This document shows, in pieces, positions 8,889-20,552 of a stretch of DNA of 64,000 nt; the first letter of the stretch is position 1, and the number at the start of each line of letters is the position of its first letter. This DNA is from Ascochyta rabiei (Eukaryota; Ascomycota; Dothideomycetes; Pleosporales; Didymellaceae). The DNA lies in assembly GCF_004011695.2 (NCBI RefSeq), contig NC_082414.1, positions 1,116,001-1,180,000 on the forward strand, in the 5' to 3' direction. The notes below the pieces were generated by a model that worked only from the letters and a program-made list of their open reading frames with translations, did not search any database and was not told the DNA's origin. A program made the position numbers and the translations under genes.

Positions 8889-10545
8889 GGCTGGCTGGCT
8901 ACTTTGACTATGCCATCTCGGTTTCGGGAGGAGGTGGCTCCAGTCGGCTTTCCCACACTTGCGGTCCAGGCGCGAGTGCGAGTGGATAAAAAGGCGCCAT
9001 GGGAGATACTCTGCCCACAACGCGGCATCCGGGTTGGGCTGGCCACGCGAAGATTGGTCAGTGCTGGGTGCGTGTCATTCGTCTTGTGCTACGAGAGGCT
9101 ATTTTGTTCTCCAACCCCGGGCGCTGTGTATACTCCTACGATAGACATATCTTCGGTCGAGAAGAAGGCCTCACGGCTTCTCCGCATTGGCTGGGAGAGC
9201 GATTCGCCTGTCGTTCGGGAACGAGAGCCGAGGCTTCTTGTGCGCTGTCGTTATTTCTGACTTGGTCCGGTTAATGAAGATTTGCACTTGGCTGGACGTT
9301 TCGCGGGGCGGTGATCTGACGTGTCCGTTTTGACGCCGGGGAATATAGTTGTTACTTAGCCCTTGTATACTCGTTAGAGGTAATACATGAAAAGGGCCCC
9401 TTGTGATTTTTCCAGAATACATGTTACCTGCAGAAGTGCATGATGCTCGAGATGAGGTTTCTTCTTTTGAGTACCTAGCTGTTCATGTCAGCCGAAGCTA
9501 GAATCAATTCCCCCATTCTATATCAGGACTGTATGTTGAATGATGGGGTAGAGAGCATCACCCTCATCCGAGCTCCAGTACGCAGCCCGTAGAGAGGAAA
9601 CGTCCTGGATGCAGAAGTAGACGTTACGTGGTAACGGGATGGCGCTGCTTGCGGCATAGTTCCAAGTCGACATTTTCAAGACTCGACCCTCTCTAAGTCA
9701 GTGTACTCGTACATAGCATTGCCATGGAATATATTTACAACTGCTCAACACAAAGAACAGAGCTTTTTGCTGTATCTCCATACAATCCATGGCACGAGAG
9801 AAAGGCGGCACTCCTGCCATTCAAACGTAGTCGTTGACCGTCAATTAGTCCCCGTATATTCTACAGGTCGAGCAAACCTCTCCCGTGGACCACGTCTGGT
9901 AATTCCAATAGCCGTGTCGGACTAACAATGTAGGTTCCGCTTTCCCTAGGCGCCACAACCAAGACAGTGAATCGAGTATCAGTCTTTGAAGCCAGTAAAG
10001 GCGCTACAGGACCGACGGTCAACTGTGCAATCCGAACCCGGAAGAGGTGGAGTTTCGTTCAAGTGTGTGCTCTTGAATGGCACTTCGCGGGTAAAGATCC
10101 CACATACTATCAAGGCATGGCTTTCTAGGGCATTCTAACATTGCAGTGTTATAACCCACGTCGCAAGACCATGGCTGAGCTTTGCCACGGTAGGGTGACG
10201 TACTGTCTGTTTAGTCCCCCGAAATCCAAAGACCGCTGTATCTGTTCCTTCGGAGCAGTCAGGCTATCGTCACAGCTCTGCAACCAGCTTCAGTGTTCGC
10301 ACGACGCGTAGAGGCATCGTGAGACGTGCTGCTGAAGCTGCACTGCGAGCTGGTGAAATTAAAGGAAAAGCTTGTTTACGAAGCGTGTGGTGTCGAGATG
10401 GGCGTAGGCAGACTAGACACCCCGCGGGAGTTAGACATTCAAGAGAGTCAGGCTCCCAAAAACCGAGTTGAGTTCAGGCGCAGGTATTCGTCTGACTTAC
10501 GGCAATGAGCTCGGTTCCTGCTTCCTGTATTGTACCTGCTTCTAC
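8829..10545 (+). pseudogene. Highly diverged small-subunit (18S) rRNA gene copy
   Basis: Bases 8829-8888 match the universal fungal 18S 5' end (starting TACCTGGTTGATTCTGCC, through GTCATATGCTTGTCTCAAAG to GCATGTCT) with three differences by my reading. Beyond that, identity drops sharply, but short 18S landmarks recur in order and at about the expected distance: near 9191 (the GGAGAGGGAGCCTGAGAAACGG region), 9300 (CGGGGAGGT), 9378-9470 (CCCTTAACGAGGAAC to TTCCAG..AATA..TGCAG..GCTCG), 9705-9735 (CTCGAATACATTAGCA..TGGAATA), 9889-9925 (GGTGAAATTC...GACTAAC), 10160-10205 (GTCGCAAG..GCTGA, then GACGGAAGGG) and 10416-10450 (ACACACCGCCCG region). Total length is close to a real 18S gene. Landmarks are recalled, aligned by eye and short; the 3' limit is approximate. 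Such divergence means it cannot be a working 18S gene. There is no AT bias, so it does not look like RIP. Confidence 0.6.
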
Positions 10546-10887
10546 ACGAGCGTGCTAGAAACAACAGCAAAGATGTAGTCAGAAATGTGTTAGGATGCCC
10601 AAGCGACAGTCTTATACAAAGCGCACGAGTAGTAGTTGTAAACATTGAGGGACATTGAGTGGACAGATTCCGCCTCGATTGACTAGGTGCGAGTATTTCG
10701 CCCCCCAGGGTACAGCGACGCACGACTGTTCGCTCGACTTGAACATTGTGGAGCACTGCCCAACACCATCCAGTGACTGTTCCGAAACAACAAAGACAAA
10801 GATTGCCAAGTGCATAGGCCCCCGTGACTGCAACAAATACAGAAAGAATGCAGCAGCGCACATTAGCTACCTTCGCATGTACAGGCA
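10546..10887 (+). other. Spacer in ITS1 position of the rDNA-like unit
   Basis: Lies between the 18S-like and 5.8S-like parts. No landmark would be expected here, and none is seen. Overlapping small frames on both strands have no recognisable domain. Confidence 0.35.
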
Positions 10888-10990
10888 GGACAACGGTTCT
10901 TTCAAACACAGTACACTATGTGAAAGCCGCTCCGGAGGTGATTTGAAGTTCTCTCATACTGGTCCGGAGAGTTTTAGAGCGTCATCTGTA
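10888..10990 (+). pseudogene. Possible diverged 5.8S rRNA / ITS2-proximal segment
   Basis: ACAACGGTTCTTT at 10890 resembles the fungal 5.8S start (CAACGGATCTCTTGG), GTGAAAGCCGC resembles GAAGAACGCAGC, and GAGCGTCATCTG at 10977 resembles GAGCGTCATTT near the 5.8S end. Order is right, but the interval is about 60 nt shorter than in a real 5.8S gene. The call depends on its position between the 18S-like and 28S-like parts. Confidence 0.35.
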
Positions 10991-11204
10991 CAGCCGTTTA
11001 TGTGGCCGGAATTGCTTGCATGTGTGGTGGTGTGGCTACGGCATGCCACATCGCACCGCTTACTGCACGGCTTTAGCGAAAATCGGCGTGGTGATGCAGA
11101 TCGGAACATGTCTTTCTACAAGAGTAGCAGCTAAAAACAATTGGTGGATTTGTAGTGTGATAGGCTCTATTTGCCTGGAGTATAGCTGCACTGTAATTGG
11201 GGAT

Positions 11205-14200
11205 TGACGTCTGTAGATCTGTGGAAAAGAAACGGAGGGGTCGAACGCTAAAGGCTAGCCATGCAGTCTATCTACAAGATCTGCCAAGACGACGCTGACC
11301 TGCTATTTACGAGTGGAATCTGAACGAGTGGTGACGTATTCGAGAAAAGAGACATGACGCTGAGGTCGGCCTCATCAGTCTACCTACTGTATGGCCAGAT
11401 CTGGAAAGCGACATCTCGAACGACTGAAGCCATACGGGAGCGCCCAGCATGACAACTGCTTCTTCGCAACAATCTCGGCCCTGCAGATGTCTCAGCCAGC
11501 GCAACACAACTCGTTTGCCAGATCCGAGATAATCCTGGACGAACCCCGCACACCCACACGTTGCCGCGGGAAGCGTTGACCACGAAAGCTGACCTCGTAC
11601 GTCGGAAGTCTGAACCAATCAATAAATGGGTTGAAAAGGTCCGTTCGGTGGTTGGCGGGCGACAGTTGTGCGACCACGAGGCAAGGGCGGGGAACGTCGG
11701 GAATGCGACTGGAACCATGCAGATGCGGCCTCCCGTTAGTCGCAGTCCGGCTGACGATTCACCTTTCGGCTTCCGCATGCCGATCGGTCAAGGGGTATGT
11801 ACCGCGATACATCAGATCTGGGGATCAATGTACCTCTTTAGACGTGTGTTGATCAGAGTGCAAGCCAGCCTTGGTCACGGACTCTGTGGCTCCATCTCAC
11901 CACATCGTCCATGCGATAACCCGTCAGCCAACGGTGCCTTGACGATACACCTGTCTCCATGCGAGGCTCGATTGGCCGCAGTAGCAGCATGCAGGCAGGT
12001 TCGGAAATGTGATGGGCGGACTCGCATAGATGCACACGGAACGGCAACTACCCACATTACAAGCGAATATGGCGCCTCCCCGGGACACGACATGCTGCTA
12101 GAGTGGTAAGCACAAGCATTGAGACGTCGTATCACCGCATTGTCTTGATATAGGGATGTATGTTCGAAGCGACGGTGCATTTCTGGCAGAGTGCTGGGTA
12201 TCCGTAAATGGTCGTTGATTGGTGTGCACATGTGCTGGCCGTCATCCGTATTGGGTTGAAACAAAATTGCGGTGCTGTACCATTCTGGTGCCTAACCTAC
12301 TTGTATAGATTCATCAGGAAAGGCTGCAGGTGCGATATGGCGCTGCCACAATTTACAACCTTGCAGATGAAGGAATGTCCAGGTTGTTGGACGGCTACAA
12401 CGGGACAGCCACTGCCATGGATTGCGCCAAGGCGAGGCTGAGCTGTCAGACATGTGATCTGGCATGCGTCTTGTATCATGGATCATTTGTTTTGCGCGAG
12501 ACGCTTGCTCACTGTGATGGAATGCGTCCAGTTGGTGTCGGCCGAGCCCGGCGTTGCGGCGATCCACCACCAGAAGATACTCTTGCGGTGCAGGAAACGT
12601 CAGGTACGAGGGTGAGCGCTCTTGAGTTTTTGGAGGTCTTCAGTGCAAGCTTGTGGGGTTTCTAGAAGGCTGTAAAACTTTGTGAGCCGCAGGGCTCTTT
12701 AGACATTATAGGCAGGTGCCGTTGTGTATGGCATTTCTGCAGCATAAAAGTAGACACTTCAGGATGCAGTGGTCGCGCATGGGGCAAAGCAGGGGTCATC
12801 CTGTTGTGTGAGTGTCGGCGTGCTGCGTGTCGAACACTGTAGGACAGATGGTGTTCTTCACAGGAGCTTTGAGGTTCAAAACCGTTGCATTGACGTGGCT
12901 ACCGTGGTGGGAAGGCGGTGATAGCGGTCTGGTGGTGTGTTTCGGTCTAATGCACGCTGCCGTTGACAGAGGGCTCTGCTCGGCACCAGCCTTGGCTCGA
13001 GTACCGACAAAGCAGACCAGGAAGCCATGCTGAGATGTCAGAGCGTTATGGAGCCTCCTTAAACGTGGGTTGAGGCGTGTGGAGGACCTGTCACTTCACT
13101 TCCTCAGTCTTCCTCTAACGGATGGATCTCTCCGTTTCCGGCTACCTTGCGTTGCGGATGACGCGCAGACCCCTGGGTCCACTCGTCTAATGTGGCGGAA
13201 GCCCAGCCCACTCACGTGGCTGCGGTCCCGTAAGAGCAACGCCGCCAAGGGTTTTTGTGGCTTCCTAGCGGCGGCAGGAGCTCTTTACGGCAAAACGCCG
13301 CCTGGCGAAGCCATGGCCCAATGCAGCATCGACAGACGTGTCGCTCGTCACGCTCCCAGCACAGTAAGCCACCAGGCGGACAGTGGTGGCTGCTTAGTGC
13401 AGCTGTGGACGACCATGGTTCGACTGGCCGAATGCGCTCACCAGAAGCCAGGTACGATGATGCAAGCGTTGGACAACGCAGGCGCGGTTGCACGCTCATG
13501 CAGCAAATGACGAGCTGCTCTGGGCGGACGGGTGGTGACACGAGCTTTCAACGATGCGTCACGCCCGGGGTGCCACCAAGGGACGCTAAATAGACGAACC
13601 GAAGCCTTGCTGGTTGTGGTCATGTCGTGTGGAGAAGGATCATCCATCGTCCATCAGCTCCCGGCTCCTGGTGCGCGCGCCTGGCGCAACCTCCTTGTGC
13701 GGCCTGCCGTCCGCCCCTGCAAGGCATCAGCACTAGGGCACTGCAGCACCGTGAGACCGAGGCAGAGGTGCGCGCAGTGCAAGACGCACGGTCTGCTCAG
13801 TTTTCCCGCGACGAGTCGACGACGTTGATGGGTAGCTGCAGTGAGGTCGGAACACGACCTCGTAGGTATGCCGCGCGAAAGTCAGGTGGCTGGGAGCGCG
13901 TCCGCCAGAGCGCCTCCAGCCCTCGGGAGTGCAGGAGTGCAGGAGTGCAGGAGTGCAGGAGTGCAGGAGTGCTGGTGAACGGTGCGCAACGGAGGAATGT
14001 CTCTGATGGCAACGCCGTTGTCATGCCCCGACGTGAAGGATGCCTGCCACGACTCTGCACACGGCGACAACATCGAGGGTCGTACCGCCACACGATGCAG
14101 CGACGGCATCTCAGGCAAACTGCGCTGTCCGTTCAGGAACGCTGCTTCACCCAGGGTGCGTGGACACAGTGTGGGTGGGTGGGCGAGGAGCGTGCGCGCG

Positions 14201-14500
14201 CCGGAGGAGCCGACACGGACATGGGACAAACCGACCAACTCGTCCTGTTCGTTCCGGTGGCAGGCCCGCGCCAAAGATTAAGTTCCAAGCCCGGCTCAGG
14301 GCGTCTCGCAGCGCTGGTTTCATCGCGCGGGCGGGCCAGTCCAACGCCAGGATCCCGCAGACGCGGTGCTGAGAAGCTAAGGAGAGTGTGGCTGTTTTGG
14401 CGTTAGCCTGCAAGCATGGGTGCTAGTGCAATGTGGCACCGCTTGGCGTGGGTTAGGGTTACTGCTCCTTGCAAAGAGCGTTGTTCGAGCTCGCCCGCCC
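11205..14500 (+). pseudogene. Probable highly diverged large-subunit (28S) rRNA gene copy
   Basis: Short 28S landmarks appear in order. GGAAAAGAAAC at 11223 matches the block following AAGCGGA. GACAGCC..CTG.CCATGG at 12404 matches GACAGCCGGACGGTGGCCATGG, about 1.2 kb into 28S. GCACCAGCCTTGGCTC at 12983 is like GCACCTTTGCTGGCTC. CGTTCAGGAACGCTGCTTC at 14130 is like CGTTCATAGCGACATTGCTT, about 2.9 kb in. GGGTGCT...TGCAATGT...GCGTGGG at 14418-14454 is like the 28S 3' region. Spacing follows yeast 28S to within tens of bases and the total is about 3.3 kb. Several other conserved blocks (for example the CTCTTAAGGTAGCC region) could not be found. No protein-coding gene is credible across the same interval, which agrees with an RNA-derived origin. 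Confidence 0.42.
13925..13973. repeat. 8-bp tandem repeat (AGGAGTGC), six copies
   Basis: Perfect AGGAGTGC units inside the 28S-like interval; they look like a later insertion or expansion. Confidence 0.9.
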
Positions 14501-15072
14501 GCCTTCTTGCCTGCCTCCGCGCTTCCAGCTTCTTCACGCTCCCTCGGCCACAGTGAGTATACGCGGCGCACCCATCCATCTCCGCACCGGCCTTCTGCCA
14601 TCACCACCGCACTCCTGCTTCGTCGTGCGTGTCTCTGCACTGCCAGCCACTGCTCTGCTGCTCTGCTGCTCTGTCTGATTGGCCTGCCCTCTGCTCCGCA
14701 CACTCCTGTCGTTCTCCGCGACTGCCTCTGCCGTACGCGACTCGCTCGCCCGCGCGGCTCTTGGGAAGGAGCAACCACGGTACGCATCACCACATCACCA
14801 CATCACCACATCACCATATGACCGCATCACTGCATTATTGCTGCACCACGGCACCACTGCTCCGCTGCATCACTGCACCGCTGCATCACTGCATCACTGC
14901 ATCACTACATCACTGCATCACTGCCACTGCATCCCCGCACGCTCCCTAGCATCGCGATTGACGTGTACTTAGCCTGATCACTTCTCGCCGGCGCATTGCT
15001 TGCCTTGCCTCGCCGCCACACAACGCCTGGACATTGCCGTCTCTGCTGGCACCCTCCCCCACGACAGCGTCC
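14501..15072. other. Upstream region of ssn6 with CATCAC repeats
   Basis: Pyrimidine-rich leader or promoter for the ssn6/cyc8 gene. 14786-14932 is a long degenerate array of 8-bp CATCACCA and CATCACTG units. The last 100 bp before the ATG are C-rich with no TATA box. Confidence 0.55.
14786..14932. repeat. 8-bp degenerate array (CATCACCA / CATCACTG)
   Basis: Starts with perfect CATCACCA units, passes through a diverged middle and ends with CATCACTG units, about 140 bp upstream of the ssn6 start. Confidence 0.85.
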
Positions 15073-17895
15073 ATGGCGAGCCACCAGCAGCCCTCGCCCA
15101 CTGCGGGCATCCCGCCGCACCACGGCGCGCAGCACCCAGCGCACGCGCAGGTCAACGGCCACCCGCCTCATGTCTCCCAGCCCAAGACGCCGTCGCAGTA
15201 TCTGGGCCAGCTGACCGAGGCTGTCTGGACGCAGATGGGTATGTGAGCGTGCCTTGTTCATCAGACCTCTACTCATCTCTCTCGCAGGCTCTCTCTCGGA
15301 ACAGATGCAGGACTTCGACAGCGCCATGGAATGCTACCAGCTCGCCCTCAAATACAACCAGTGGTCTGTGCCAGCCATGCAGGGTATCGCGTGCATCTTG
15401 CGCACCAAGGATGCGTTTCCACAGGCCGTAGAGTATCTGCGCACTATCCTCAAGGTGGACCCTGCCAACGGCGACGTCTGGGGCAGCCTCGGCCACTGCT
15501 ACCTCATGATGGACGACCTGCAGCAGGCCTATTCTGCCTATCAACAAGCGCTCTACCACCTGTCTGATCCAAAGGTACGCCTCCCATACGCCCCGCCAGA
15601 ATCCAGCCGACTGACAGTTGTACAGGAGCCTAAGCTTTGGTATGGCATTGGCATTCTATACGACCGCTATGGCTCTCTTGAGCACGCCGAGGAAGCTTTC
15701 TCCCAGGTCATGCGCATGGAGCCCAACTTTGAGAAGGCAAACGAGATCTACTTCCGTCTTGGCATAATATACAAGCAGCAACAGAAATTCAACCAGAGTC
15801 TCGACGTAAGTACAACTGCCTTCGTCTCATGACCAATGCTAACAAGGCACAGTGTTTCAAGTACATCGTCACCAACCCGCCTCGCCCGTTGACTGAAGAG
15901 GACATCTGGTTCCAGATTGGCCACGTCTACGAGCAGCAGAAGGAATTTGAAGCTGCCAAGGGTGCCTACCGTCGGGTACTCGAGCGTGATCCCAACCACG
16001 CCAAAGTACTTCAGCAGCTGGGTTGGCTGCACCACCAGCAAAGCACCAACTATGCCAGCCAGGAACAGGCCATTGAGTATCTGGAGAAATCCGTGGCTTC
16101 CGATCAGACCGATGCACAGAGCTGGTACCTCCTTGGTCGCTGCTACATGTCTCAGCAGAAGTACCCCAAGGCATACGAGGCTTACCAGCAAGCCGTCTAC
16201 CGCGACGGTCGTAACCCCACGTTCTGGTGCAGCATTGGTGTGTTGTACTACCAAATCAACCAGTATCGTGATGCGCTCGATGCCTACTCGCGTGCGATCA
16301 GACTAAACCCCAACATTTCCGAGGTTTGGTACGATCTCGGAACCCTATACGAGTCTTGCAACAACCAGACAGCTGACGCTCTCGACGCGTACCAGCGTGC
16401 AGCCGACCTCGACCCTTCAAACGTTCACATCAAGGCTCGTCTTCAGCTTCTCCAGAATGGTCAAGGATCCGCTGGCGCTCCCAATCAGGGCAACGCTCCT
16501 GTTCCTCAGGATGTCCACCCTCAAGCTTACCAACCTGCTTCTGTTCACGGGCCTGCTGCTCCTCAATGGGGCTCTCAGCCTGCGCAACCGCCTCAAGGAC
16601 CCGCTCCGCCGGCTCTTGGCACTGCTGGCTGGGACCGTCCTCTGGCTCAGATTAGGGATCCAGGCCTACCACCCCAGTCTCTCAACCCATACGAGCAGCG
16701 CGAGGGCATTCGCCCACCAACGCAACATGCTGCCCAGCGTCCCGTGAGCCCGCGTCAGGAGCCTCCGAGGACCTACGGCGAGCCTCCGAGACCTCCCACT
16801 AACGGTCCTGGTCCATCTGGCCCGGCTGGCCCACCTCCTCCAGGCCCGGGGTCTCTCCGTCGCGGCATGTCTCCATCCCCCAAAACGCACCATGTGGCCC
16901 CGAGTCCGTACCACCCCCAGCCGCCACAGCTCACCCCCCAGCCAGTACAGGCTCAGCAGCCGGCGCCTCCACCGCACCAAGCACAGCAGCCCCAGCAGCC
17001 CCAGCAGCCCCAGCAGCCCCAGCAGCCCCAGCAGCCCCAGCAGCCCCAGCAGCCTCAGCAGCCTCAGCAGCCTCAGCAGCCTTCCCAACCAAACCGCATC
17101 TCTAACCCTAATTATGGCCCACACGCTGGCGCTGGCAGTGTCCCACCGCCACCTCCTCCACCCCCTGCTGGATTGGCTGGTCCTCCAGGCCAGTCAACAC
17201 CTGGACCACTCCCACCTTATGGCCGTCCAAGTAGTCCGCCACCAGAGGTGCGACCTATCGTCGAGAACCGCGCAGGCTCTCCGCGCAACGGCTATCAGGG
17301 ACCTTACCAGACTCAGCATCACGCTGACCCTTCTGCCAGTGGTGGTATTGCTGGCGGTGCACCTCCCCCAGCTGCTGCTCTCGCTGCGGCTGAAGCAGCT
17401 GCACGAGATCGTGAGGATCGCCCGCCTACCGCACCACCCAAACGTCACAGGGAGTGGGAGGAAAGCCCAAAGTTGCAGAGCAACGACGAAAAGCGCCAGA
17501 AGCTCGAAGAGCCCCACAGCCGCCGCCCTTCGCCTCCCCACCATGTGTCGTCACCACAAATCCCGCGTCAGAGCCCACAGGCTGTTCCTGATGCTCGACG
17601 CTTCAACGACGGCTACCACCCATCTGAAGCTGCTCACCACCCGCCTTCGCTAGCACCCATCGTGGGCCCACAAGCACCGCTGCCTCGCATGTCGGAGACA
17701 CCAGCACCGACAAAGGAAATCCCCCGTCCCGAACACCATGAGCCAGCCGCTCGCCACGTAGACGTTGACGAGAACTACGATGACGAGGGTGATGAGCCAA
17801 AGGCAAATGGGACGAAGTCTGAGCGCGGTAGCCCCCGCACAGCGCCCACAAATGGCGTTCCCCATGCTGCCACTCCCGCTGAGCAGAAGTCTTAG
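15073..17895 (+). CDS. ssn6: Ssn6/Cyc8-type TPR transcriptional corepressor
   Basis: Exons 15073-15238, 15288-15574, 15626-15805 and 15853-17895, giving 891 residues. With Tup1 (RcoA in moulds), Ssn6 forms a general corepressor recruited by DNA-binding proteins. Tandem tetratricopeptide repeats fill about residues 57-400 (for example WGSLGHCYLMMDDLQQAYSA, IWFQIGHVYEQQKEFEAAKG, WYLLGRCYMSQQKYPKAYEA, WCSIGVLYYQINQYRDALDA), as in Cyc8. The rest is Pro/Gln-rich and disordered, with a QQP array near residues 588-625, a basic KRHREWEESPKLQ segment (nuclear-signal-like) and an acidic stretch near the end. The ATG at 15073 sits in an acceptable context. All three introns lie in the TPR half and restore the helices exactly. 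Confidence 0.95.
16981..17085. repeat. 9-bp coding repeat (CAGCAGCCC/T) in ssn6
   Basis: About eleven CAGCAGCCC or CAGCAGCCT units encoding a QQP array. Near-identical codon use between units points to recent slippage. Confidence 0.9.
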
Positions 17896-18378
17896 GAAGG
17901 CCTGTTTGCTGGGGTTTCCAAGCCTGCTGGCTTCACTCCTGTCAATTTCTGCTGACTTCAAGTCTCAGGAAATCACTGTAAGAAATCGAGGCTCGAGCAA
18001 GGTTTTCGCAATCTAGAATCTCGTACATAGTTCCAGTCCTTCGTTTTCCTTTCGTTGTTTGAATGCTCATGAATGGGTTCGGAGGCCCTGTAGATGGTGT
18101 TTAAGTGGAGATACCCTCATATGGCTGCACGCTTGTATGATCACCAAAAGCGATATTGCAACTTGGGCCTGTATTTATTGCTTTCTTATATTAGTATTCA
18201 GGATGACTTCTACCAAAGCTACCATCATATGTTCTGTGCAGTGTTCGCAATCGTATTTGGCAGTGCTGTCAACAGTGCTGTCAGCAGCTCTGACAGCTGC
18301 CGGTGGGGCGGACTAGCCTCTCACAGATCCCGCCTTGCACATGCATCTCTCCAGTTGCGTCATCGGCATCGCGAAACC
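17896..18378. other. ssn6 3' region and promoter of next gene
   Basis: 483 bp, AT-richer than the flanking coding DNA. Nothing coding. The 150 bp before 18379 contain AGCTCTGACAGCTGCC and the presumed promoter of the downstream gene. Confidence 0.6.
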
Positions 18379-19112
18379 ATGAAAACGCTCCTACGACGCG
18401 CTCTACCACAATACCCCTCCCACAGAACAACTGCTGCACTTCACACTACGTTGCCTTCAAGCGTTGTACGCTTAACGATCGCCAACAACGCGCTTCGACC
18501 GCTCTCCAACCGCGCCTCCACCGCAAACACCCTGCGCCCACACGCTCTCACACACACAGCCGCACGAGCCATGTCTTCAGACGCAGATTACGCCGCGTTC
18601 CTCGACAAAGCGAATCAGGATGTTGCGCCGGCAGAGCAGCAGGACGTGAGCAGCAAGAAGGGATACGGCACGAAGAATGTGAACACAGCGGTGCCCAAGG
18701 CCCTGGAAAGCGTCGAGGAGTACTATGTCAGCGATGCAGACGAGCCTTTTGAGCCTGTTGCTCTCGAGTTTAGCGGGGATGAGATTACTGCTGGTAAGTG
18801 CTTCGAGCTGACTGAGGGGTAAATGAGATGTAGAAGACGAAGATCGAGGCAGACGGTTGAGCGTGTCACTAACGTGACGCAGGTGACCTAGCGAAACTTA
18901 TTGGTGGCGACAAGGAGGTCGAGGAGCACAAGGCGAAAGGATTCGAGACACAGTACAAGACAGTCATCGATGCTGTCAAGAAGGCTGGCAACGGTCAGGT
19001 CAAGGTCTTTCGAGTCGAGCTCGAGGGCACACGAGCAGAGTATTACGTCGTGTCAATCGACAAGGAGGGAGGCAAGGTTATAGGGCTGAAGGCGTTGAGC
19101 GTTGAGTCGTAG
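18379..19112 (+). CDS. Conserved fungal protein with mitochondrial-type presequence, function unknown
   Basis: Exons 18379-18793 and 18883-19112 (89-nt intron, branch CACTAAC, acceptor GCAG), 214 residues. The first 64 residues are rich in Arg, Ser, Thr, Ala and His with almost no acidic residues, like a mitochondrial presequence. The conserved part begins at a second Met, MSSDADYAAFLDKANQD, and includes YYVSDADEPFEPVALEFSG, a VIDAVKKAG helix and EYYVVSIDKEGGKVIGLKAL near the end. I recognise this as a widespread ascomycete family without an assigned role. The internal Met at residue 65 could serve as a second start, giving a cytosolic form; that is speculation. The intron falls at GDEITAG/DLAKLIGG. 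Confidence 0.8.
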
Positions 19113-19324
19113 ATACCCAGGTGGGATGAGGAGTGTAGCATGAGCCATTGCAAGAGCACAAAGTTACCCTGCGTTGTTCCATCCCACCGTTGTGCAATTA
19201 GCTGTTTGGACAGCAGCGAACTAAAGATTGCTTACATTAGAGATGTCGAGGACAACGCTCTTCTCCATGGCACAACAGTGGGCCTTTCCCGGATCATTCA
19301 AAGCACAAGAGCTGCACATACATA

Positions 19325-19530
19325 GTACTATGGTATCCGGCAAAAGTAGTGTAGATTGGTCAGAGCGGTGGCTGTGTTTAAAATGCTGACGCACAAACAT
19401 CATACATGGCAGTGACGTGATTGGCTCTTATCTCGTAAATCACCAGATACCTAGACAGAGATGACTTACCCCTGTCCAGTCTGTGTCAGCACTGACCAAT
19501 GTACACTACTTTTGCCGGATACCATAGTAC
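19325..19530. mobile_element. Candidate MITE: 42-bp terminal inverted repeats around a 122-bp core
   Basis: Arm 19325-19366 (GTACTATGGTATCCGGCAAA..., ending ATTGGTCAGAGC) is the reverse complement of 19489-19530, with about two mismatches. Whole element about 206 bp, no coding capacity. Both outer ends read GTAC. I cannot see a clear longer target-site duplication. Alternatives are a hairpin-forming non-coding RNA or a transcriptional terminator, but the arm length and the spacing favour a miniature inverted-repeat element. Confidence 0.55.
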
Positions 19531-20496
19531 AGGGACAGCGTCATTCTTCTCACACGCGTATTTGGCCCCAGGTACGCCCCACTCCCTCATTCCTCCTCAA
19601 ACACGTCGATTCACATCTCCCTCGGCTTCATTGGTCGAACTGGAGTCGGACAGCGATGTTCTTAAGCAACCAATCGTGCACTGGCCGCGGCTGGCCACGC
19701 TTCCAGAATGCCGGCTGGAGGGAGTCTCGCTTCCCGCAGCGTTTCCCGAGCCATGCAGCGGCGGCTGCCACCGAAGTTTCGACGCCCCTTTCTTGCGCAG
19801 ATCTTAGCATTCTTTGACCTTGTGCATGCGTGCGGTAACTATCGATGCATGGCGTTGGATTGCTAAGACATGAATTATTGCAGCCTCGGCCACAGGATTC
19901 AGCCCTCGCAATCTTACTTGGTGCTTGAAGGATCAGTAGAGTGCTTGGTAGCGGTGATCCCGCTCCCGCAGCGATACGGCTGTCGAAGGGTGAAGGCGAG
20001 ATGAGGATCGTATCGGACTCGCAACGTCGTGACGAAGATGGTGGCAGTGCTGGACATGTTGAAGGGCACTCATGTCATGCTGCTCTACGCTGGGACATTA
20101 TATGTGGTGCGACGCGTCACCCTCGATACTGATGTTGACGATCGCAGAGCTAGTCAGTCCACCGACGCAACGTCTTGTCCCCAGCCGTGCAGTGGGAACC
20201 GTTGCGGTTGTGGTCCGCTGCCTTGCGCGACAGGCTCACGGCTGTAGACGCGGTCAAGGACGAGCAAAATGCCGATGTTTCAGCAGAGACAAGGACCGCC
20301 GCCGCATGACGACTTGACGAGAAACAGGGAGACGATCTGGTCGTCGAAAGGGGCACGGGGGGCTGGTTCTGGGACAGCGCATGACAGCAATATGAACCAG
20401 GCCGGGAATACAGCATGGTCTGCAAGGCCCTCGGTTTTTTTGGTTTGGCAGGCTGCTGTGACAGTTGCAGCACAGGGAAGGCCCATCGCACGCCGA

Positions 20497-20552
20497 AACA
20501 TGGAAACACGGCAACATGGCAACATGGCAACACGGAAACACGGAAACATGTT
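20497..20552. repeat. Short repeat (AACATGGC / AACACGGA)
   Basis: About seven imperfect units of 8 to 9 bp in spacer DNA. Confidence 0.7.

Noticed and set aside
11561..12109. 182-codon ORF as a protein gene
   Set aside because: No recognisable domain, overlaps several other open frames, and lies within the 28S-like interval.
8829..14500. RIP-mutated repeat as explanation of the rDNA-like region
   Set aside because: RIP would give C-to-T and G-to-A bias and low GC; this interval has balanced composition, and two of the three changes in the conserved 60 nt are A to G.
16666..17124. Minus-strand Leu/Gly/Arg-rich ORF
   Set aside because: Antisense of the QQP-repeat part of ssn6.
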